Shown here one piece after another: positions 1 to 5,319 of a stretch of DNA of 6,761 bases (the first letter of the stretch is position 1; each line of letters opens with the position of its first letter). Under the pieces are notes generated by a model, which was not told the origin of the DNA, made no database searches, and was given only the letters and a program-made list of their open reading frames with translations. The stretch lies in NCBI GenBank assembly GCA_017616955.1, contig JAFZXD010000131.1:1-6761 (forward strand). Reading direction: 5' to 3'. Source of the DNA: Eubacterium sp. (lineage in GTDB: Bacteria > Bacillota > Clostridia > Lachnospirales > Lachnospiraceae). The position numbers were made by a program, and so were the translations under genes.

Positions 1-1716
1 AAGGATGTTGACGAGCTGGTATCATGGCTCGGAGATAAGGAAGGTCTTCTTTCCTGGAAGATGGACGGTCTGACGGTCGTGCTCACTTATGAAGGCGGCA
101 AGCTGGTCAAGGCTGTTACTCGTGGAAATGGAGAAGTCGGCGAGGTTATAACACCGAATGCGAAGACATTTGTCAATCTCCCGAAGAGTATAAGTTATGC
201 GGGCAAGCTCACCATAAGAGGAGAGGCCATCATCACTTATTCCGATTTTGAGAAGATCAATTCGAAGATAGAGGATGTAGATGCGAAGTATAAGAATCCG
301 AGAAATCTCTGCAGCGGTTCAGTAAGACAGCTGAGCAGCGAGATAACAGCGAAGAGACACGTGAGATTCTACGCATTCTCAATGGTCGATCCTGAAGATG
401 CAGAGCTTGTGGACAGCTTTGAAAATTCATTTGAGAAGAGATTCGAGTACCTGAAGGGACTCGGTTTTGAAGTAGTTCAGTATGAGAGAGTGACAGGGGC
501 AAGCCTTCCGGATGCAGTGAAGGGATTCTCGTCCAGAATTCCATCAAATGAATTCCCGACGGATGGTCTGGTTCTGTCATATGATGATATAGCTTACGGA
601 AGAAGTCTCGGAACAACAGCTAAGTTTCCTAGAAATGCTATCGCATTTAAGTGGAAGGACGAAGAGGCTGAGACGGTACTCCGTGACATAGAGTGGAGCC
701 CGTCAAGAACAGGACTGATAAATCCGGTTGCTATATTTGACACGGTTGACCTTGAAGGAACAGATGTCAGTCGAGCTAGTTTACATAATATCACGTATGT
801 GAGAGATATGAAGCTCGGAATAGGAGACAGGATCAAGGTCTACAAAGCGAATATGATCATTCCGCAGATATCGGAGAATCTGACTAAGTCAGACAACATA
901 TCTATTCCGAAGACATGTCCGGCATGCGGCGGAGAAGTTGTTATAAAGAATGAAAACGGAACGAAGACACTCAACTGCGTGAATCCGAAATGTCCGGCAA
1001 AGAACATAAAGCTTTTTACGCTTTTTGTATCGCGTAACGCCATGAATATAGACGGTATGTCGGAAGCAATGTGTGAGACATTTATCGACCACGGACTTCT
1101 GAGAGGGCTGTCAGACATATATCACCTCGCAGAGCACAAAGAAAAAATAGTTGCACTTGAGGGATTCGGAGAAAAGTCATATAATAAACTGATATCAGCT
1201 ATCGAGGCTTCGAGAAAGGCTGACATGGCAGGATTTCTCTACGGACTCGGCATCCCCGGATTCGGTGTGGCAAATGCCAAGCTCGTGGTTAAGGCTTACA
1301 AGAGTGATATATACGCTATAATGAATGCGACCGAAGAAGAACTTGTAGAGATAGATCAGGTTGGAAATGTCCTCGCAGGCGACTTCGTATCTTACTTCTC
1401 AGATGAAAGTAAGAGAGCAGAGGTTGATAAGCTCCTTAACGAGATAGAATTTGTGATCGAGGAGAATAGTCTCGAGCAGGATCTCGATGGGATGACATTT
1501 GTTATAACCGGATCACTTGAGACTTATCCAAACAGAGATGCGCTGAAGAAAGAGATAGAAGACAGAGGCGGAAAGGTTGCCGGCTCGGTCAGCGCAAAGA
1601 CAAGCTGCCTGATAAATAACGATATAGATTCGAATTCATCCAAGAACAAGAAAGCCAAGAGTCTTGGAATTCCGATAATTACAGAAGAGATGTTTAAAAA
1701 TAATCAGTTTACATAA
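1..1716 (+). CDS. ligA: NAD-dependent DNA ligase LigA, 5' end outside the window
   Basis: Seals nicks in duplex DNA during replication and repair, using NAD+ to form a ligase-AMP intermediate. The frame is open from base 1. The first ATG (61) is not the start, because the adenylated lysine of motif I (KMDG) is residue 20 of the visible part, just before it. Visible in order: adenylation domain with the RGE motif (E75), NPRN, motif IV DGLVL (D188) and motif V AFKWKDE (K217); OB-fold with SRTGLINPVAIF; four-cysteine zinc site (C306, C309, C326, C331); helix-hairpin-helix region about 365-480; C-terminal BRCT domain about 494-568 (TFVITGSL, RGGKV). 571 residues are visible, so roughly 90-100 N-terminal residues (NMN-binding domain Ia) are missing. 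Odd: the lysine usual at the end of motif IV is serine (S193). The overall form matches what I recall of Lachnospiraceae ligases. The family call is secure. Confidence 0.96.
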   Translation, partial: KDVDELVSWLGDKEGLLSWKMDGLTVVLTYEGGKLVKAVTRGNGEVGEVITPNAKTFVNLPKSISYAGKLTIRGEAIITYSDFEKINSKIEDVDAKYKNPRNLCSGSVRQLSSEITAKRHVRFYAFSMVDPEDAELVDSFENSFEKRFEYLKGLGFEVVQYERVTGASLPDAVKGFSSRIPSNEFPTDGLVLSYDDIAYGRSLGTTAKFPRNAIAFKWKDEEAETVLRDIEWSPSRTGLINPVAIFDTVDLEGTDVSRASLHNITYVRDMKLGIGDRIKVYKANMIIPQISENLTKSDNISIPKTCPACGGEVVIKNENGTKTLNCVNPKCPAKNIKLFTLFVSRNAMNIDGMSEAMCETFIDHGLLRGLSDIYHLAEHKEKIVALEGFGEKSYNKLISAIEASRKADMAGFLYGLGIPGFGVANAKLVVKAYKSDIYAIMNATEEELVEIDQVGNVLAGDFVSYFSDESKRAEVDKLLNEIEFVIEENSLEQDLDGMTFVITGSLETYPNRDALKKEIEDRGGKVAGSVSAKTSCLINNDIDSNSSKNKKAKSLGIPIITEEMFKNNQFT

Positions 1717-1772
1717 CATATAAAAGCCGGTTTACATAATGAAAAACAGCTGGTTATTTGGAGGATATTTAA

Positions 1773-2702
1773 ATGCCAATAAGAATAGACAACGATCTAC
1801 CTGTAAAGCAGATACTTGAGGAAGAGAATATATTTGTAATGGACGAGAATCGTTCAAACAGTCAGGACATCCGACCTATAGATATCCTGATCCTTAACCT
1901 CATGCCGCTTAAAGAGGATACAGAGCTGCAGCTTTTGAGAAGTTTGTCTAACACTCCTTTACAGGTTAACATAACATTTGTAAGAACAGTATCCTATGAA
2001 TCAAAGCATACTTCAAGAGAGCATTTGGAGAAGTTCTATTCCAACTTCCGTGAAGTGAGAAAACGTAAGTGGGACGGAATGATCATAACAGGTGCGCCGG
2101 TTGAGAAGATGAAGTTCGAGGATGTGGAGTACTGGGAAGAGCTCACCAAGATCATGGACTGGGCAAGCGAGAATGTAACTTCGACACTTCACATATGCTG
2201 GGGTGCACAGGCAGGACTGTACTATCATTACGGAGTCAATAAGTACGAGCTTCCGAAGAAGCTATCGGGAATATACGAGCATCACACGATGCATAAGAGC
2301 AGAGAGCTTGTCAGAGGTTTCGATGACAGCTTCCTTGCACCACATTCAAGATACACCGGAATAGATGCAAATGCAGTCAGAGAGAATCCTAATCTGATAG
2401 TACTTGCCGATTCGGTTCTGTGTGGTCCATATATAATAGTTGGAGACGGCGGAAAGAACATATTCATAACCGGTCATCCCGAATACGACACACTCACACT
2501 TGATCAGGAATACCACAGAGATCTTGGTAAAGGAATTAGTCCGGAGATACCTGTGAACTACTATCCAGACAACGACCCGAACAGAAAGCCGATAAAGTCT
2601 TGGAGATGTCATGCGAATACACTGTATTCGAATTGGCTGAATTATTACGTATATCAGAGCACACCATATGACTGGACAAGAAGAGTGGCAGAAGAACAGT
2701 AA
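1773..2702 (+). CDS. metAA: Homoserine O-acetyltransferase, MetA family
   Basis: Cytoplasmic enzyme that acylates the hydroxyl of L-homoserine, the first committed step of methionine synthesis. The 309 residues match the usual MetA length, and numbering coincides with the E. coli enzyme. The catalytic triad is present: C142 in HICWGAQAG, H235 and E237 in GHPEYD. K163, S192 and R249 sit at the homoserine-contacting positions. Residue 111 is glutamate (GAPVEKM). In this family Glu111 goes with acetyl-CoA use and Gly111 with succinyl-CoA use, so acetyltransferase is the better name; this is inferred from sequence. The start is fixed by GGAGG at 1760-1764, eight bases before the ATG. The gene lies 56 bases after ligA. 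No SAM riboswitch or T-box fits in that gap, so any methionine control must act upstream or through a protein. A strong terminator follows directly. Confidence 0.95.
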   Translation: MPIRIDNDLPVKQILEEENIFVMDENRSNSQDIRPIDILILNLMPLKEDTELQLLRSLSNTPLQVNITFVRTVSYESKHTSREHLEKFYSNFREVRKRKWDGMIITGAPVEKMKFEDVEYWEELTKIMDWASENVTSTLHICWGAQAGLYYHYGVNKYELPKKLSGIYEHHTMHKSRELVRGFDDSFLAPHSRYTGIDANAVRENPNLIVLADSVLCGPYIIVGDGGKNIFITGHPEYDTLTLDQEYHRDLGKGISPEIPVNYYPDNDPNRKPIKSWRCHANTLYSNWLNYYVYQSTPYDWTRRVAEEQ

Positions 2703-2712
2703 GATAATAAAG

Positions 2713-2746
2713 AGCATTTCTATTGGATGATAGAAGTGCTTTTTTT
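2713..2746 (+). terminator. Intrinsic terminator after metA
   Basis: An 11-bp stem is formed by AGCATTTCTAT (2713-2723) and ATAGAAGTGCT (2730-2740), fully paired with one G-U, around a 6-base loop. It is followed by six T (2741-2746). It begins 10 bases after the metA stop codon and separates metA from the next gene. Confidence 0.92.
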
Positions 2747-2754
2747 CATATTTA

Positions 2755-2763
2755 TGCTATAAT
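2755..2763 (+). promoter_or_regulatory. Extended -10 promoter of the 2799-4879 unit
   Basis: TGCTATAAT is a perfect -10 hexamer (2758-2763) with the TG extension. Sequence 17 bases upstream (AGTGCT, inside the terminator stem) does not resemble a -35 box, so the promoter would depend on the extended -10. Expected transcription start is near 2770, giving a leader of about 30 bases before the ATG at 2799. Confidence 0.7.
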
Positions 2764-2798
2764 ATGTAACTATAAGATAAGGTGAGGTAAAAGTACTT

Positions 2799-4025
2799 AT
2801 GGGAACAAAGCTTTGTAACTTGAATATATATAATCCCGAAAAGAAATCATATACACTTGATTCCGACTATACCGTAGTCCATATTGCTGAAGACTGGGAT
2901 ACGGTACTCGAAGCGGAATCGAATATGGATTTTAAAAAGATAGAAAAGGCAGCCAAGACTATATCGAAGGAGATAGGTGAACCGGTTATCGTTGTGATCT
3001 ATTTTGATGATGATATATTCGAACTGCATGCAACTATAGATGGGAAGATAGCAGGATTTTATCGCATAAATCAAGGGACATATTCTAAGGGTGTGCCAAA
3101 GCTCATAGAAGCGCTGAGACTTGATGATAGCGATGCTAAGGCATTCAGATATCTTGTCAAAAAGGAAATGGATGCCTATGAAGCAATCAGTAATATCAGT
3201 GCCATATCGGGGCTTCCGCTGTTCGCAGATATGATTCTCTACAACGAGGCGAGGGATGAACTGATTCCGGATAAGGCGGAAGTTCTGGACAATATAAAAC
3301 AAGAGAAGAAAAAGAATAAGATCAAGGCTAATAAGCCGGAGCTTTTGATGGAGCTCCCCGGGGCAATTGTTGAACACCATATAGACGTGATAGATGGTAG
3401 GATTATAAAAACTGTAGAACCCGATACAGACGGAATAGATTACGGAAAGATACACTGCTATCAGGTGATTCCCGGAAGTGAGCCAACACTAAAAAGAATA
3501 CATGATAACATTATTCCATTTACGGAGATAACTGATTGTCCGGCAGATACCAATATATGGGTGCTGTATCATAAAGCCAGTGAGTTCCGTCCGAATGGAG
3601 AGGTCTTGTTCTTACAACCTCCGTGTTTCTCACCTTATGAAACAGACGATAAAGATGATATATCTGCTATTAAAATGATGTTCCGGGTGCCTGAAGAAAA
3701 GTATATAGCAGATGCATACGAACTCTTATCGGAATCGGATATTAAACTTAAAAAGGATGATTATCCTGATGGCTACTACTTTGCGAGCGGTCGAAAAGTC
3801 AATGGAAAAGACTTGATAATAGTTGGAGCAAGCAAGTATGTTCATATATATGATAAAGATATGAACCGATTAGCTTCATATGGGATAAAAGGAACGTACT
3901 ACAGATGGTTCTATGATAATAATGATCTGTACATAATCACAAGCACCATAATACACGGGGCAAACGATCGAGGGATGAATCCGACGGATAGAGTAAGGAT
4001 GTATAAGATATCGTTAGAAGTATAA
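2799..4025 (+). CDS. Unrecognised 408-residue cytoplasmic protein
   Basis: I do not recognise a named family. The start is supported by AAGGTGAGG at 2779-2787, 11 bases before the ATG, and by its own promoter. There is no signal peptide or membrane segment, so it is probably cytoplasmic. The N-terminal part (about 1-165) alternates predicted strands (PVIVVIYF at 62-69; FELHATIDGKIAGFYRI at 74-90) with helical stretches (100-135). It is joined by a lysine-rich linker (about 168-179, QEKKKNKIK) to a C-terminal part (about 182-408) rich in strands and aromatic residues. The end of this part (DLIIVGASKYVHIYDKDMNR at 338-357, DLYIITSTI at 376-384) has a beta-propeller-like rhythm. Codon use resembles its neighbours and there is no frame disruption. 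The lipoprotein gene follows after 44 bases with no terminator between, so the two are probably co-transcribed. Two-domain architecture is inference. Confidence 0.85.
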   Translation: MGTKLCNLNIYNPEKKSYTLDSDYTVVHIAEDWDTVLEAESNMDFKKIEKAAKTISKEIGEPVIVVIYFDDDIFELHATIDGKIAGFYRINQGTYSKGVPKLIEALRLDDSDAKAFRYLVKKEMDAYEAISNISAISGLPLFADMILYNEARDELIPDKAEVLDNIKQEKKKNKIKANKPELLMELPGAIVEHHIDVIDGRIIKTVEPDTDGIDYGKIHCYQVIPGSEPTLKRIHDNIIPFTEITDCPADTNIWVLYHKASEFRPNGEVLFLQPPCFSPYETDDKDDISAIKMMFRVPEEKYIADAYELLSESDIKLKKDDYPDGYYFASGRKVNGKDLIIVGASKYVHIYDKDMNRLASYGIKGTYYRWFYDNNDLYIITSTIIHGANDRGMNPTDRVRMYKISLEV

Positions 4026-4069
4026 AGCAATGTAAAAAAAATGAAGGTAATATTTAGGGGAAAACAACT

Positions 4070-4879
4070 ATGCTAAAACAAGATTATAAAAAACTCATAT
4101 CCGCAGTACTGATCTTCGTACTGCTCATCTCCCTGTCGGGCTGTATCCCGCAGTGGTATACAGAAGAGGAAGAGAGAGCTATGAATGATAAAGGAAATGT
4201 AGCCGTAGCCGAGTGGTTCGCTGCAAATGAACCCACTGCCACATACAGTGATGCAGAAGTATATCATGACATGCACAACTACGGCCTCAGCGACGTATTC
4301 TTCGGTGAATATACCCTGAACGGTGAAACGTATAAATATATGTATGTCATGGACAGCGATGCGATGTATTCGACGAGATTGATCGATTACGCTTCCGAAA
4401 CCACCGCCAGACTCTATGCAGAAGGACTGGGAATACAGGGACATATAGAAGAATGTAAAGCCCATTACGAGCATAAGATCGAATACAATTCATATTTTGA
4501 CAAAGGTGGAAAAGGTGTCATGGAAACCGAAGAGGTATTCGATTATTTCGGCTACCTTCATTATAATTCAACGGAACATGCTATAGATAAAAATATGGAA
4601 AGTGTTCTGACGAGAAGAGCAGATTATAACAATACTAAGCTGGTGTACGTACTTGATAAAGATATACGTTTTACGGATATAAATATAGATTATGCTATAG
4701 CACATCCGTATATATATAATATAGAAATATACAACAATCAGAGGACGAAAAAAATCGATTCCATTATCAGTGTAGATTCGGAGACAAAGAAAAGAACGAT
4801 GCATGTCAAATATTTATCCAGGTCAAATGGCACAGATGACTTTGAAAAAAAATTTGAATATAAGTATGGTATAGATTAG
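4070..4879 (+). CDS. Lipoprotein of unknown function
   Basis: The N-terminus is a lipoprotein signal: basic n-region (K3, K7, K8), hydrophobic core about 9-22, and lipobox LSGC with the lipidated cysteine at residue 25. The mature protein of about 245 residues should therefore be anchored outside the cytoplasmic membrane. It begins with an acidic stretch (TEEEE, 31-35). The rest is rich in Tyr, Asp and Glu, with strand-like segments such as TYKYMYVMDS (87-96) and KLVYVLDKDIRF (190-201). I recognise no catalytic motif or named domain. The start is supported by AGGGG at 4056-4060, nine bases before the ATG. It shares a likely operon with the upstream gene at 2799. After its TAG stop the same frame meets one more TAG and then stays open into an acidic tail (see 4880-4969), so the present C-terminus may be shortened. 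Confidence 0.85.
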   Translation: MLKQDYKKLISAVLIFVLLISLSGCIPQWYTEEEERAMNDKGNVAVAEWFAANEPTATYSDAEVYHDMHNYGLSDVFFGEYTLNGETYKYMYVMDSDAMYSTRLIDYASETTARLYAEGLGIQGHIEECKAHYEHKIEYNSYFDKGGKGVMETEEVFDYFGYLHYNSTEHAIDKNMESVLTRRADYNNTKLVYVLDKDIRFTDINIDYAIAHPYIYNIEIYNNQRTKKIDSIISVDSETKKRTMHVKYLSRSNGTDDFEKKFEYKYGID

Positions 4880-4969
4880 GCTATGGTCGCATAGGAGGCT
4901 GCATTCGAAGACATAGACGATGCATATGATGACTTCGAAGATAATGACGAATATTGGGAGGATTATTGA
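4880..4969 (+). pseudogene. Acidic C-terminal tail in frame behind two amber codons
   Basis: Directly after the lipoprotein stop (TAG, 4877-4879) the same frame reads four codons, a second TAG (4892-4894), then 24 codons to TGA (4967-4969). These 24 residues are strongly acidic and ordered, ending AYDDFEDNDEYWEDY, which looks like a true protein tail rather than random translation. No start codon precedes it with suitable spacing. Likely readings are a former C-terminus of this lipoprotein lost by stop mutations, or the 3' scrap of a neighbouring gene left by a deletion. Amber read-through is possible but unsupported here. I do not recognise its source. Confidence 0.4.
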
Positions 4970-4998
4970 TAACCCTGATTCAAAAAATTGACAAAAAA

Positions 4999-5013
4999 GC
5001 AACGATTTGTTGC
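4999..5013. repeat. Perfect short inverted repeat, possible weak terminator
   Basis: GCAAC (4999-5003) and GTTGC (5009-5013) pair perfectly around a 5-base loop and are followed by T-rich sequence (5018-5030). It lies 120 bases after the lipoprotein stop and could end that transcript weakly. The T-run is interrupted and the stem is short, so an operator or chance are equally possible. Confidence 0.3.
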
Positions 5014-5022
5014 GTAGGTTTC

Positions 5023-5051
5023 TTTAATTTACCAGTTAAATATGGTATAAT
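5023..5051 (+). promoter_or_regulatory. Extended -10 promoter of the small transcription unit
   Basis: TGGTATAAT (5043-5051) is a perfect -10 hexamer with TG extension. A weak -35-like TTTAAT (5023-5028, three of six matches) lies at the optimal 17-base spacing. Transcription should begin near 5058 and would end at the 5236-5272 terminator, a transcript of about 215 bases. The -10 sits inside a near-palindrome (5044-5058), so it could be repressor-controlled. Confidence 0.6.
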
Positions 5052-5101
5052 TTGTACCGGAGATTTCGTTAATAGCTATATATTTGGGAGAATAGGGGCT
5101 T

Positions 5102-5237
5102 ATGACGATGAGGGGTATTCAACAGATACAAAAACGTAATATCAGGCGAAAACTATGCAGGAGTAGACAGACGTAAATATGCTCTTACTATGCCGCACAT
5201 TAAACTAGCTAAGAAGGACAAAAAAGGCAAAGTGTAA
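5102..5237 (+). pseudogene. Small basic protein gene broken by one surplus G
   Basis: The unit has a promoter upstream, AGGGG at 5094-5098, ATG codons at 5102 and 5108 (the second, nine bases away, is better spaced), and a terminator overlapping its end. From the ATGs the frame stops early at 5174-5176. If the GGGG at 5112-5115 is read as GGG, the frame instead runs cleanly to TAA at 5235-5237. It then gives a 44-residue protein starting MTMRVFNRYK, with 12 Lys/Arg against 3 Asp/Glu and a lysine-rich end (AKKDKKGKV). The alternative frame has protein-like composition and ends exactly at the terminator, which favours a real small gene with a frameshift or a sequencing slip in the G run. No signal or membrane segment is seen, and I do not recognise the family. 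As it stands, translation would give only a 22-24 residue basic peptide; the unit could also act as a small RNA. Confidence 0.5.
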
Positions 5238-5272
5238 GAGTGTATATGACGTGATGGATGCTCTTGTTTTTT
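5236..5272 (+). terminator. Intrinsic terminator of the small unit
   Basis: AAGAGTGT (5236-5243) pairs with ATGCTCTT (5258-5265), an 8-bp stem with two G-U pairs and a 14-base loop. A G and six T follow (5267-5272). The stem begins within the TAA that closes the repaired small ORF. Confidence 0.7.
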
Positions 5273-5273
5273 A

Positions 5274-5302
5274 TTGATAGAAAATAATTGAAGATAGATA
5301 CA
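5274..5302 (+). promoter_or_regulatory. Possible weak promoter of the nuclease-helicase gene
   Basis: TTGATA (5274-5279) matches five of six -35 bases. At 17-base spacing stands GATACA (5297-5302), only a three-of-six match to TATAAT. It lies directly behind the terminator and 17 bases before the ATG, leaving a very short leader. This is a candidate only. Confidence 0.25.
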
Positions 5303-5319
5303 TTACTGAGGAACTACCG

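Larger units (their letters stand above)
4880..5319. other. 440-base gap without an intact normal-sized gene
   Basis: In order this gap holds the acidic in-frame tail (to 4969), a lone TTGACA (4988-4993) with a perfect short inverted repeat (4999-5013), a promoter with dyad symmetry (about 5023-5058), a small basic ORF broken by one base (5102-5237), a terminator (5236-5272) and a possible weak promoter for the nuclease-helicase gene (5274-5302). Nothing else in it looks functional to me. The mix of fragments suggests a site where genes have been gained and lost. Confidence 0.6.

Noticed and set aside
61..63. ATG at 61 as the ligA start
   Set aside because: It follows the motif I lysine, so starting here would remove the catalytic residue; the frame is open to base 1.
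257..616. 119-codon frame on the - strand within ligA
   Set aside because: Shadow of the conserved ligase reading frame with no start signals.
1725..1755. Hairpin between ligA and metA as a terminator
   Set aside because: Eight pairs, three of them G-U, a 15-base loop, and no T-run; it is followed directly by the metA ribosome site.
2847..3455. 202-codon frame on the - strand inside the 408-residue gene
   Set aside because: Antisense shadow of a well-supported gene; no ribosome site or promoter, and unusual Cys/Ile/Tyr composition.
4893..4898. Perfect AGGAGG ribosome-site sequence
   Set aside because: No ATG, GTG or TTG stands 5-12 bases downstream; the nearest ATG (4920) is 21 bases away and opens only a 23-codon frame.
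4954..5139. 61-codon frame starting at TTG
   Set aside because: It runs through the inverted repeat and the promoter, has no spaced ribosome site, and its composition is not protein-like.
5120..5140. Programmed -1 frameshift at the run of A
   Set aside because: The run has five A and is not a canonical X XXY YYZ slippery site, and the frame that would feed it is not a credible gene; the GGGG explanation is simpler.
5190..5237. ATG at 5190 opening a 15-residue peptide
   Set aside because: No ribosome site; it is better explained as the end of the frameshifted small gene.
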